Source: Haemaphysalis longicornis (taxonomy: Eukaryota > Arthropoda > Arachnida > Ixodida > Ixodidae). From it: a stretch of DNA of 64,000 nucleotides. Location: contig JABSTR010001702.1 of assembly GCA_013339765.2 (NCBI GenBank), positions 1-64,000 of the forward strand. The letters are read 5' to 3'. Shown here piece after piece: positions 12,801 to 25,009 of the stretch (position 1 is its first letter; the number at the start of each line of letters is the position of its first letter). The notes beneath the pieces are model-generated. The model saw nothing but the letters and a program-made list of their open reading frames with translations. It was not told the origin of the DNA and searched no databases. A program made the translations under genes and the position numbers.

Positions 12801-15240
12801 GAAATTCAAATTATCCAGTACAGTTTTGTGCGGAGGTTAATTGCTATAAACAGTATGGTGTTCACCGTAACACGGAAGTAGAAAAAAGGCTGGCGACTAA
12901 CGCGACAGAGTTTAAGATTTGAGGTTGCGTAATCAAAGTTTGTAGGGTGCGCATTCAACAGCCATTATTAAGAGATATAGAGGTCTTTTTTTCAGAAAGC
13001 GAGCAAGAAATATTTGATATAGATATGCATAGCTGAAAAACTCTGGTGTGCATGCTTACCCTATTAAAATTATTAGGCAAAAGTGGCTCCTATCTATTCG
13101 GACACGTCTTACTATGACCACTATTTTTTCTGCACTGTCAAAACTGCAAAACACGGAGAAATACTTTATGCAATATCGACGACTTTTAGTAGTTAGCTTT
13201 CACAGAAGTTGAGCTTGACGGAAATTGGTTCGAATAAAATAATTGGCGGAACAGAAAGTAGGGTGCCGCGCCCAGTTTTTTCCACATGTTTGCTAACACA
13301 CATTAGTTTGTTACCAACGTTACATCCTTTATAAATTGTAAAAATTTTCGAAGCAGGCTCAAAAATAGTTTGAGACGGCATCGTCTACTCTATTTAGCAA
13401 ATGGAAAAATTCTAGAAAGGGTGCTTTCGTTTTATTAAGCAAGGCGTCTGTGATGCAAAGGAGTTTGTTCGTCCCTTTGTGGAATTACATGTTTTGCAAG
13501 GTTACCGCTGCATGCAGCTGGGTTGTGTGTGTGCCTCCGCTTGTTGTCCTGCGTTCATTTCTCCGGTTATACCTTTATACTATATGAACAAACTAGCCTA
13601 ACAGTTATACTCTTAAAAAAGCGTCATAGCTTACTTTTGTCCAAAGAATTAGGTTATGCCTATTTTGTACCGCTGCTCTCCTAATTACCCAGCTTTCGTA
13701 TCGCACAATGCTAACTCTTGCAGACAAAACGACAGATAAATTAAACAAAATCAAAATATTTCGTTTCATTGAGGTTCTGCCTTAAGAGAGTCCATTGCAT
13801 CTGCATAGCCTTGTAAACACTCTTGGAAAATCACAGAAATACTTAGCGTATAAAGCGCCACTTAAAAATTGGTTCATCTAGGGTAACAACACCCGGAACA
13901 AACGTCCTATTCGCACAGCACTAGGAGTTGTCCGCCCCCTTACAATCTAGAGGGAGGAAGATCCACCCGTTTCGCTACATGTGTTCGTTTCACTCAGACG
14001 CGAGCTGCTCAGCGGTTTCGTAACTAGATATGGCTGTTTGCGCCGGTCTGGGCGCAAATAGCGTCATAAATATTATGCGACTTCAGGATTCGTTACTCTC
14101 CACACCGATACGGTGGTCTCAATGAGCAACGTTCCTGAAACCCAATAATATGGAAGTGTGTGTTACAGCTTCTTTCCAATTCATCAAGATACGGGATGCT
14201 GGCTTGAACATTACCGGACATATTAAGGAGTTCTAGATATTTGCACATAAAATTCCCTCTTCTCAGTACACACACAAATTCCACGGTAAACGTTTGATCA
14301 ATGCACAAGGAACAGTTTTTGTCAACGTCACCTTCAATTTCCTTCAAAAATCCTTGTGCACAAGGCCCCTCAATGCAATCACATCTCACGCATCGCGCAA
14401 TTTATATTATTCATTCGTATGATACATTAGGTCAGTTCTCACTATCCAATCCCTCGACTGCCACATTTTAATCTCAATATACTTGCTTGCAACTGGCAGG
14501 AGGCCTGAAACAAACAATGTTTTTGCTAGAAGCGCCAGGCTAAAGAGAGATACTAAGAAAGGAGAAGTTCACGAAACACATAATACAAAATCTGACGTGT
14601 ATGTTTAACACTTTGGTCCTAACCGTTTATTTTTACTGCAGCTTGTGCGGATCCTGGCTCGGAATAAAAGCATCCCACGTAGGTTAACGGCATTCTTACA
14701 CTGTTTATTTAGAATTCTGTACCTTTTCTGCAGGAGCAGACATCCGAACATAAATTGGAAATTTGCTCCTAGGGCTGTCATGTTACGGGCCGTCCTTACT
14801 GTTACCAGCGTCAATATAAAGTAATCTGTAAGGTTGCTCTAAGACGGCATGTTGAAACTGCCTTTCTCTGAGCCCAAACGTAGTGCGCCCCGGCGAGGCG
14901 GCCCCTCAAATTCGACATCAGTAAAGGCTCCACAATATTGCGGATGCCTGCTTAAGGTAACAATATTTCTACATGACGCCCTTGTTCATAAGACCTTGGC
15001 CCTGTTTCTAACTCTTCGGAGTGCGTTCCGGAGTCACAGCAACGCCATGTAGCACGCGTGGTACTGTCAGGTGTAAAAAAGACATATTGCTGATATTTCG
15101 CCCTTGAACCACAGTGTGAACTCGGTAGCAGTCCCTACTTCCCGGACTTGCTCTTTCTGTGGCCTCACCATAAAACATTTTGTTTTCTCTTATACGCGTC
15201 CTTCTTTATCTGTGCTTGCGCCTATTCAGCCGAATAACGA

Positions 15241-15558
15241 ATGTATCGTGATTACAAGGAAAGCACGCGAGGAAAGGCAACTCTGAGAACAGTGGCAATT
15301 CTATGGCTTTGGCGATTGATGCGCTTACGGTGCACTCGCCGAAGCTCCACAAAGCCCCTCTTATCGCTTTTGGTTCCGCGAAAGGCTGAATCCGCATGGG
15401 CGATTCAAAGCAATGGTCCCCATACCCTTTATATCAGGGCTCAGATAAGCTACCGGGCAGTTCTTGGAACCTGGATAAACGTGTTTCAATGGCCTGTGCC
15501 CTTCTTTCAGAGAAAAAGCCTGACTAAAGACGCCTTTCATTGCTCAACGAAGAAGTGA
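15241..15558 (+). other. 105-codon ORF preserved in both duplication copies (copy A)
   Basis: This ATG-to-TGA frame has exactly the same length as 61,686-62,003 in copy B, with no indel over 318 bases. I count 23 base differences, about 9 silent and 14 replacing, giving 13 amino-acid changes. Per site this is a replacement-to-silent ratio of roughly 0.5, which is weak evidence for constraint. The product is basic and rich in R, S and L, with no domain or signal peptide that I recognise. A nearby 67-codon frame (14,849-15,052) is also preserved in length but has about 16 replacing to 3 silent changes, as in non-coding DNA. A chance frame remains the likelier reading. Confidence 0.2.
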
Positions 15559-16505
15559 CCGCATTTCTGGTGCGCACAATAATTCCTTCGCGCATTTGGA
15601 GAAGACCACATGAGTGGTTCGTAGTTCTCGGTTTTTCGTGTTCATTACTTTGTTTAGAAGGTAAGTGTTACTAAGATTCTAAAATACAAGCCTTGGTATA
15701 GACCAAACAGAAAGCATGCATGTTCACAAAACAGAAGTCCGGCCAATATTCTGCTTCAAAATAGACGATGTGTGCCATTGGTATCTTTGCAATAAAAGTA
15801 TAAGCTTCAGCATACATAAAATCGTGTTTGTTAAAACAAGGCTCCAAAGCGTATTATTACAACAAAAACCAAGCTGCAAAAGAATTGTGAAATCATTGAG
15901 TTATGTTTCACAGGTGTAAAATATTTACGTCTGGAAAAGCATGAAGTGTTCTCACAACCGACCGGCAATTTTTTATACGTGGCGTAAGTACTCATGTTTT
16001 TTTTATTTATATACTTTATTTTTCTCTTCAGATACACCAAATAGCAGTAAATGTACTGTCGCCTTAGAGCGTTTTTCACGTCATTCACCCTGTAACGAGA
16101 AGTGTGAACGTTTAGCTGTAGTGGCTGGTATATCAAAACGTTGGACAGTAATTTCGTGATTGCACGATTGATTAGAGGACAGAGCAGTCCCTTCTCGATT
16201 GCCGGCTTAATATTCAGGCGATCAAGAAACGATCATTGCATCTTTATACAAATTCAACAGAAATAAAAATATTGAGCGCCCTTTTTGCAGATGCTGCGCC
16301 TTATAAAGAATGTTGTTTATTTTGATAAACACATGTTTTGCTCATATTTTCCTTTTATTTGGGAAGCATGAGCTAGGAATAGCTTTGGAGTGTCCCATAT
16401 CCCGTTTTGAGATGCTACGGAAATGACCGGTGGCGGTCCGTTGTAAGGTATTTTGAATTTGGCTCATTTATGGAATTCGCGCAGCGGGTGTGACATACCG
16501 CTAAC

Positions 16506-19500
16506 TAAATTCGCAGTGTTTAGTTACCAGTGTAACAAAACGTCGCTACTATTGAAACAGAAAAAATCAGGCAAATGTACTGGCCAATGCCAGATACATC
16601 TAGTGCTTCGTCTAGAAGACTTTATATGCGCCCCAGCTTCTAGGCTCACCCAGTGCTTGGTCCTCTTTTCCTTGTTTCTTACTTGGAAGTTATGTTTTAC
16701 CTAGCGTTTAACCATAAACAATCGGTTCTAATGCCAGGATCATAGTTATTAAATTACAGTAGGACCAAAAAAATTGCCCGAAGAGTGTTTTCGTTTGAAG
16801 AACAGGTTAATTTCCGCCCATGAAATTCTTGGCGTGTTCCACCCGGCCGAGCGTCACAGGAACGTGCCCCAAGGCGATTAATGATCCAGAAACCAAACTG
16901 TGACGCGAGTTTTGCCTGTGCACGTGCCTCAGGGCACTATGTTAACATGACAAGTGCATGGATTTGCATCTAGTCATCGCTACCACCTGTAAAAATAAGG
17001 AAACCTTGAGGAAATACTAGTTTGTTACAGGGCATGGGGACCAGCGCTCATGACAAAAAGGGGCTAATGTGGGGGCGAAGCGTCCGAGAGCACAAAACAT
17101 GTCATTACCAAAGTCATAGATAAATATTGATTGCTGTACGGTAAAAACCGCTGCGTAATAAATACATTTCTTTTTAACCATAATAATTAGGTCAGCCCAA
17201 GAAATAATAAATTTTTTCTGAACCTTTGTTTCTTTGCCTTATTGAAAAACAATGAATTTGACAAAATCGGTGCGATGACAGTGCTGCGTTGCAGAGCTTC
17301 ATCGTTTGCTCAATTCATCCAAGCACAAACAAGCTTGATCTCTTGATATCTTAATAATTAGCGGTACATTTACTTTTGGTGGACCTATCTTTACCTTTAA
17401 ATCAAAAGTGGCCCAAATCATTGGGTCACAATCACTAAACATTATCAATGCTATTCAGCAAGTTACTGAAGCCCCTAAAGTTCTCTGCTGCCATTTTGGA
17501 TATCCCGAGAATTCAACTCAGAGGTTTGATTCCCCGAAGCCCAAGATTATCTGTTCGTGAATCCAATGTAAGCTGCTCCGAATTCTTCAGCGATGCTGAA
17601 TCATGAACGCCAAAGTTCCCGGTCGTTTTAGTTCTAAGAAGTGTTTTATTGCCATGGAAGAAACAACAACAAATGAAAGCGTGCGACCCAGAACTAACAA
17701 ACTTCAATGAACAAAACAAACAGCTGAGGAAATCAACCAAGAAAACTTTTAATATCATGCCCCTTCTGGTTTCTATAAGTGCGTTTTCCCTGAGTACGAA
17801 GAAGGCGGCTGGTTGCTTCGCATTTACATGCTTCCCATGTTCTTGTAGATACGCGCGCTGTATTTTACGCAACCACACTGGAGATTCTAGCCACAACTGA
17901 TGTATTCAAAAGGGAACCAGCTGCTGGGAGTGGAAGGTTTCTCAGGATTTTGGAGTGTTTTTTGGCGGAAAGCATGGTGATATTGAATCATCACATGAGC
18001 TTCAGCCGGGTTGGCAAAGCGCTGTGCAGAAGTTGCTAGAGGCACACTTTCTTTGCATTATACGCAATCGTGCCTAGCCACCGCCTCTAAACAAAATACA
18101 GCTTGCTTTGATTGAATGTGGGAACATAAGAGCGCTGGCAGTATGTTTTATGTTTACCTTCGTGAACTGCTTGAATTTTTACACCTACGTGTCAAGATAC
18201 TGCTACTCTAAGGTTTGGGTACATGAGTCAACTTTTACGTCTCCCTATATTTATTACCAGAGAATATGTGCAGAGAATGCAGTTGGGTAAAAATTCAAAT
18301 TTTGGTGGCCTAACTCCACGAAGCTGCACCCGGGCTTAGAGCGAGCAATAGTGGAGGGCTCCGGACCACCTGCAGGCATCTTTAACGTTCGCCGAAATCT
18401 AGAACACATGCACGTTTTGCTTCTCGCCTGCATCTGATAAGCAGCTGTCACTGCCGGTAATCAAACATGCGTCCTTGGCCAATATAGCAACGCCATTGGA
18501 TAGTAAGATGTTTTGGAAAGGATAACGAGGGTATATTTGAATGTTTTATTCATTTGGAATGCTGTTTTTGTAGAAAAGCCAAAAACCATTAACCCGCTTG
18601 TTTGACGGGTTTTATGTTCCGTCCATTGACATACAAGGCAATGTTCACCAACTGTATTTAGTAACACTACCTTAACATCACAAAGGTGCAGCATAATGGT
18701 AGTGGGCAGAGCGATACGTAAACACGTCGGTTTTATTTGCAACGGAGAAACATGTATTGCAATAACGCTGTAGAACAATGCATACAAACCTACACATTCG
18801 TGTACGCCTAGTTTCCAATCTTTTCGGCGTGTTTAATTTCAAAACGTGCAAGGCATATTGGACATTAAAAATAAATCTACCCCAAAATGTATTTCTTTTA
18901 CCGTATTCTGTTCGCGCTAACAATAGCCATAATTTGTTTAACCCCCTAGCGTGCAAGTAGCATTCCAGTGTGTAAAAAATTCTCAAAAGGGATTATTACC
19001 TGTTTTTTACAGTGAAGGTCCTTGTTTCTTTATATTTCGAGCTCTCACAATCAAGTCTACATACAAAGGGTTGTCTATATATTCTGTTACGGTTAGAATA
19101 GGGAAGTCGGTAGTGGGGAGAATATTAGATACTTCGACTTCATTCGCGTGGGTATGACGCGCGTCATTGGCAACTTTTTTCGACGGCAATGTATATTGTG
19201 TACTAAACCCAACTTCGCGTTTTTTTTTTGTTTTTCATTGCGCCCGTCATATCTCAGAGGACAGGACACACGAAACGCACAAGGAGACAACGAAGGAAGA
19301 TACTGATACACTAACTGTACTAGTAGATTTCTTTGTAGATTTTGTTGTATATTTTTGTTGGAAGGATTGTGTTTTGTGTTCACTGTACAAGAACTTGAAG
19401 GGACAACCAACGTGTTTTTATGAAGTATGCACTTCCTATCCAAAATTAAAGCGCACCACTCAAAACCCTTGCTCCGCAATGGTTTTCCTGGCCGAGCCCT

Positions 19501-20994
19501 AGACCGATTCAAAACCGAATTTTTGGATCCACCAGCTTTACGTATGCCGCCAACACAATGGCTGGCAACCATGGCACTGTGACATGTGGCCGCATACTTT
19601 TAAGTAGACGACAGATCAACAGATGTATTTGAAAAGTTGTTTTTACCTCAAGCACTGGTAAATCGCAGTCTTTTTGATTTTTTATTTGGTTTTTGAATCC
19701 CGCATTGGAACCAACGAAGCTATTTCTATTCACTACACGGCGCCACCTTTCATACAGAAAGGTTAGTGCCAAAACAAAATAATTACCTTGAATTTGTCTA
19801 CGATTACTTTGTGACTACCTCCGTGCATAAAACACTGGTTTCCATTTGAGTTAGAGAACATGCTCTCAAGAAATAGTGGTTCGCTGTCCCTCTAAAAGAA
19901 TCAGCGCTATGAGTTCTGGGTACTAAACCATACGTGTGACACATACTTCGGCATTCTAGCATCACGAAGGAACGGCTGGACAATCAAACGCTTTGTTGGT
20001 GTAATAAGTTATTAAAAACCAGGTTCGTAGGCCTCCGGACTAATGAGAATAAAACATGCCTGCCGCGTCGCGAATTTAGGGTGAGGCGCACAGTGTGCTA
20101 GAAGTGCCCATTCACCCAACTTCAGGCAGGTACGCCCCCCAGTAATGAAGGGGGTTTGAGAGCAAACAAGGGGAACCCAGCGTTGTAATCACCGCCGGGC
20201 TCTAAGGGGAAATGAGGTCTCCAAATATAAGGAGGGCGAGCTGGAAACCCGACACATTAGCGTCAGTCCCAATCAACGGGAAAATGAGGTGTCGGAGGCC
20301 CGGGAGCGGGAGTTGGCGGACGATTACTGTGTACATAAGTAAGTCACTTTCAACACCCGGAGATAAATGAGAACACCAGAAGCTCTCGTAATCAAAGAGC
20401 TAAAAAGACAGCGTAAAGATGCCAGTATGCCAGAAACAAAGTAAACCGAAGTGAACTTTACATTGAAGTTTCCAAGGGGAAATAGGAAGCGTGTCGCTAA
20501 TATGCGTTTGTATAATAGTCAGGAGTACATATCGGAATGGGGACTTGTCCTTCCAAGACTAGCACACGAAGGGGTTAACAGGTAAGAGTAAAAATATAAT
20601 TACGGAAAAATACCTGTTGAGATTTCACAGTTTTTGCGATAAGATACTTATTCTTCTCTACATAATTCGGTGGTAAATGGGACACTATTCAAAAAAACTA
20701 CTTTCACTGGTTGTCATCAGGGACAAGCATATCCTTCGCTGTGGATCAGCAGCTAGAGAGTTGAGCTTCTGAGCACGAAGAGGCGTGTTTTATCCGGGTC
20801 GCGTCAGCCGTTCAATTTTGTCAGCTGTAGAGTATTTCGGCCACACTTTGACCCTCGATCCGAATTCAAGGGCCGTCAGAACAGGTTGACGATTTGTGTG
20901 TGCAGAGAATGGTAATGCCAGCCTACCCGGCGGTTACACACACTGCTATTTTGTGCATGTGATTGTGGTGTTCAACGCACGGAAGTTACACCCG
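16506..20994. other. Anonymous AT-rich DNA, no gene seen
   Basis: No domain, RNA gene or clear repeat was recognised. The longest frame is 159 codons on the minus strand (19,093-19,572). It has no family resemblance and is within what chance gives in 64 kb of this composition. A purine- and GC-rich patch lies at about 20,060-20,330; I could not assign it. Confidence 0.7.
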
Positions 20995-21197
20995 GCACAT
21001 GGGGTGCACCGTAGGTAGTACAGTTCACGGGATTAATTTTGACTACCTAAGGAGCGTTAACGCACGCCGAAATCCCGGAAAACGGGCATTTTCGCTTTTC
21101 ACCTCCACCACAAAAGCGGGTGCCGTGGCCGGGATTCGAACCCGCGTCTTTGGGCTCATTAGCAGAACGTTTTAGCCTCTGAGCCACCACGGCGGGT
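20995..21197 (-). repeat. Ruka-like tick SINE (tRNA-derived), minus strand
   Basis: Read on the minus strand, the head is tRNA-like with box A 'gtggctcagagg' and a perfect box B 'gggttcgaatccc' (plus-strand 21,131-21,143). The body follows with 'cgcccg' and 'gtcaaaattaat' motifs seen in the other Ruka-like copies here. Box A and box B are the internal RNA polymerase III promoter. Ruka is a tRNA-related SINE family described from Rhipicephalus; the assignment is from memory of its shape. The copy is diverged in its body and has no clear target duplication. Confidence 0.8.
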
Positions 21198-23589
21198 TGC
21201 GGCTGTTTTAGTGTGCTTGAACCGCTGTTTGTACGTAGGGAGACATCGATTCGAAGCCATGGCGGCTCGCCTCCGCCTGACCCGCACATCGCACAGCATT
21301 TTCACAAGTCCTGACTCCGCTTGTACGCGTCGTAAATGTGGGTGTGTAGCGAGTCCAGGAACAGGTACTCAAAGGGTAGCATAGAATCGTAATGATAGCG
21401 ACTAAATAACAATGCTTGTAGGCAACAAATTCAAGGACAGGTGACCAATGCTGCTGCTTAAGCGATAGCTTAGACGGCTGGCACGGTGCGCAAAAGGAGT
21501 CGTTGAAAACACATTTTTGACGGCTTGTGAAACCGTAGAAAGGGGTGGATGTCGGTTTAAGCATCAAGTTTGCTAGAATGAGGGACCAGGGTTTCTCACG
21601 CATTTTATAAAACCCAATAATGAATCTTTTATTGATTTTTTTAGTTGTTAAGGTAAAAGAAGGCAATGGCAGCGTCGAGATTTTCACGCATCTTGCATAC
21701 ATTACTTTGTAATATTATTTCCCATACCTTCCATTCGGCGTTCTGCTTAACCAAGGTGTAGCTTCGCCGTCCAAACCCAAAAATGCTCTGTTTTCAGCAA
21801 GCGTACTTACCGGTGCTTGCTATGGACAGCGAAACAAAGGCGTGCCTAAAACAGTTTATCTGTACAATGGTGCGAGTAATAAAATGATTACAGCTAGTGC
21901 CCCGCGTAATCTGTGAGGAAAAACACTTTCTCTCTATTCGGCTCTGCTCACTGGGACACCAAATGACTGAGTCAGTCGTTACAGTAGGTGTCGAGAAAAG
22001 TCACTGCTTTGAATATTCATCAGTGGTTAGGGTAGATGGTTCAGCGCTGCTAGTTTCTTTTACTTTTTATGGTCAGGGGTACTTATCAAAAAATAGCGGC
22101 GCCGTTATACAGCGGTTGAAAAAATAAATAATTTTATATTACAATATTGTGGTCACTGAAGGCGGTGCACAGTTTAACGAAGCACAATGGAAGGTAAAAA
22201 AAAAAACATAATAAGGAAGAAACGATACAGTTTTCCTTCCGCGGATCGCCCTCGGGATAGTAATGCGGAAACGTACTGACGGTCGTTTCAAATATCCCGC
22301 TGTGCTGCACGAACAAAGACATTCGTTCTGGAGCCTGTTCCCCCTCCGTATCTTTGTTCACTTCTCATAAAAAACACGTCCTGCATTCTTTCTGTTGCTG
22401 ACTATCTGCACATAGGGGGTGAGTAGTGGGGTTAATTGTTTCCTGAGCTTTTTGCAGCGAAAGCGGCCATTGGTTGTTGTAGGAGGTGCTTTATCTCGGC
22501 CTGCGTCTGTCGGCCAACGCCCATCACTGCGTGGGCGTCAGTAAAATCTTGGAGCATGCTCTGCCACGCAAGCAGGTGAAAGACAAAACGTGTTAGGTAG
22601 GCCTGTTGTTCTTGGGGAATGACACCCGAACCCTGTGCCTCAAAACTGGGAAGAAAAAACACCCCGTCAAGACCCAGTCTGCACTGGCAACAATGTATTA
22701 TTTTTGATTTTGAATTTGTCGCCTTATTAGTAGAACCCAGCAGGCGGAAGGGAAATTCACGGTAAAGGATGTCAGAAAAATTGGAATACCTTATTGTCCG
22801 CATCAAGGGCGTGTATTACAAAGGCATGAAAGAAAATAAAAATGAGAAGACATTTATTTTTTTGCCTTTCGAATGTCTAGAATGTACTGTGCTTCACTAA
22901 AAACTGAGATAGAGCACACTTGCTATGCTTTTTTAAAGTTGTTGTCACACATAACTAACCAATTCTAATAGTTGAGTGCGGCAACTCGAAAAATCAGCTT
23001 TTATTCAAGATAGTGTGATGAAAATATCAGCGTACGCAACCATAGGGCTAACCATATAGCGTGCCCTTTGCTGGACGACATCACCAAATATAACAATGGA
23101 TATTTATTTTCCCACATGTGGATGCCTTCGAGAAATGCCATCATGTTAAGAATGCGGGCGTCCCAATCTGGCTGAGGAACTATGGGCGTCAGTACGCATA
23201 CCGGAGAAACAGCAGGTCCCCAGCACACGTGAAAACGTCGTAGTAAGAGCTGTTTTGGCTCAACGTTTACGCGTGGTCATTCATCAGCCAGCCGCTGAGC
23301 CTCCCGTGGCATTTCTGATGTGACAAACGCGAAAGAGCAGTTTTCAGAAAAGCAAGTGAACAAAAATTATTCTTTATACAGCCTATAGAGGTATGCAATA
23401 AGCCACAACAAGAATAGATGATGTTTGCGGCTCGGTGTAGCACGCGGACATAGATCAGGCTGTCTACTGCACAAGCTGCCGCCTTGAAATAAAGCACTTC
23501 CGGTGCCCCACTAGTCACTAAAGAAGAGGCAGGAATGCTGTCAAAGTCGTGAAAGAGGAAAATCTGCCGTTCACGACAGCGTAACCATG
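21198..23589. other. Anonymous DNA with chance-length ORFs
   Basis: Minus-strand frames of 164 codons (21,208-21,702) and 124 codons (22,432-22,806) are the longest. Neither shows a domain, signal peptide or repeat that I recognise. The first runs up to the SINE beside it. With stop codons expected about every 16 codons, one frame of this size is not surprising in the window. Confidence 0.6.
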
Positions 23590-25009
23590 GGTACTTTGAA
23601 GAATGGAGGAGATATTGTATTTGAAAAGCTTCCTGTACTATTTTCGAAATGCCTGAAGACACAAAAAGTGTCCACAGCCTGGAAAATACGCCGAGATTGT
23701 TCTCATTAATACGAAGAGAGATTAAAAGTACCTCAAGAATTAGAGACCCATCAGCCTACTCTCGGGTATGTAAAAGCTTTTTACAAAAGTTGTAGTTAAC
23801 CCTATAGATTGACAGCCGGATTTCTAGAAACCCAGAGAACAGGCTGGGGTTAGGAAAAGCCACTTAAACATGGGTCACAACCCATCTTGTCAATCAAGTC
23901 ATAGAAAAATCCGCAGAATTCACAAAACCCATTTGGGCATTTATACACTATGAGAAATCATTTGATTCCGTACCCACCGCAGCCGTTCTAGAAGCGCTAA
24001 AAGACCAGGGAGTAGAAGATACCTACAGAAGATTTCAAGAAAACATATATAAGGAATGCGTGGATAGCATACACCTACACCAGCAAGAGATAAATTCCCG
24101 ATCCCAAGGAGAGTAAGACAGGTGGATACCATCTCTCTAAATCTATTCACAGCATGTCTGGAGGGGGTGTTAGGAAGCTTGACGGGGAAAATACAGGAAT
24201 AAGGATAAACGGGGAATACTTCAGCCATTATAGTTTTGCGGATGACGTAGTATTGATGAGTGCGACTGCGCAGAACACGTGCAAGCAATACTTGGGCAAC
24301 TAAAATTACAAAGCACGCACTTGGGGCTAAATAATATCAGTAAAGCTGAAGTAATGAGGAATAATCATTCCAAAAGCGTCTGCTTCAGCTTAGGAAACAA
24401 TACGCTAGAAGTGAAAAAATACAACCTCAGACACATGGTTATTGCCTACCGCAACACGAGAGAGAAATCCGGCATAGAATAGAAATGAATTGGGGAGCAC
24501 TCGGTGGACACTCCCAAAAATGAAAAGGAAGCTACCTCTGCCACTTAAAATAAAAATCTACAACCAGTGGATACTGCCGATTATAACATATGGAGCACTA
24601 ACTCAGCGCCTTATTAGACAACTTGAAAGCAAACTTAGATCGGCCCACGGGACGTGGAACAAATTATGTTAGAGGTAACACTCCGGGACCGTGAACGAGC
24701 TACTTCGATCAAGAAGAAACTGCAGTAGATATACCATAGTTCAAATTAAGATTAAAAATGGACTTGGGCAGGCCATGTAGTGAGGCGAACCGACAACGGG
24801 TGGACAATTAGGGTAACAGAGTGGATGCCAAGAGATGGGGTCTAATAGAAGGGGAGGGAGGGTGGAGGGTTGAAATAGAAAAAATTCGGAGGGTACACTG
24901 TGGACTCTAGCAGCACGGAAGAGGAAAATTGTAGATCAACGGGAGGGGCTTTCGTCCTGCATTGGACCTGAGTAGGTTGTTGTTGTTGATGATGATGATG
25001 ACGATAATG
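23590..25009 (+). pseudogene. RTE-clade LINE reverse transcriptase remnant, 5' truncated
   Basis: Across shifting frames the plus strand spells the order of an RTE-type LINE reverse transcriptase. A 'LKNGGD' stretch is near 23,600, then an 'RPISLL' motif near 23,745 and 'REQAG' near 23,830. A 'YEKSFDSV' motif (the first catalytic aspartate region) is near 23,952. 'FADDVVL', the catalytic motif, is readable near 24,236-24,256, with 'LPIITYG' near 24,570. The C-terminal 'WAGHVVRRTDNGW' region is near 24,765-24,800. The element ends in (TTG)4 and (ATG)n triplets, as RTE elements do. Many stops and frameshifts show that it is dead. The endonuclease half is missing, as in normal 5' truncation. Confidence 0.85.
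24977..25003 (+). repeat. Triplet microsatellite tail of the RTE LINE
   Basis: Four TTG units are followed by ATG/ATGACG triplets. This is the simple 3' tail of the LINE remnant to its left. Confidence 0.85.

Larger units (their letters stand above)
1..16505 (+). repeat. Segmental duplication, copy A (left end cut by window)
   Basis: This stretch aligns in the same orientation with 49,216-62,942. Examples of matching points are 1 with 49,216, 893 with 50,090, 4,160 with 53,160, 8,385 with 54,783, 11,600 with 57,830, 13,060 with 59,315, 14,849 with 61,297 and 16,450 with 62,890. A hand count over about 280 bases near 12,361 gives about 94% identity; other parts look nearer 85%. The match starts at the first base, so the true left end lies outside the window. 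It fades at about 16,505. Apart from the separately listed repeats the segment is AT-rich, with only short chance reading frames. Confidence 0.93.

Noticed and set aside
14849..15052. 67-codon ORF of equal length in both duplicate copies
   Set aside because: Base differences are about 16 replacing to 3 silent, which shows no protein-level constraint.
19093..19572. 159-codon minus-strand ORF
   Set aside because: Within chance length, overlapped by frames on the other strand, and no recognisable family.
21123..21197. A true tRNA gene on the minus strand (good box A and box B)
   Set aside because: It is followed by the Ruka-like SINE body, and the arms do not pair well enough for a functional tRNA.
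21208..21702. 164-codon minus-strand ORF
   Set aside because: The expected number of frames this long by chance in 64 kb of this composition is not far below one (about 0.2 by rough estimate). No domain is visible.
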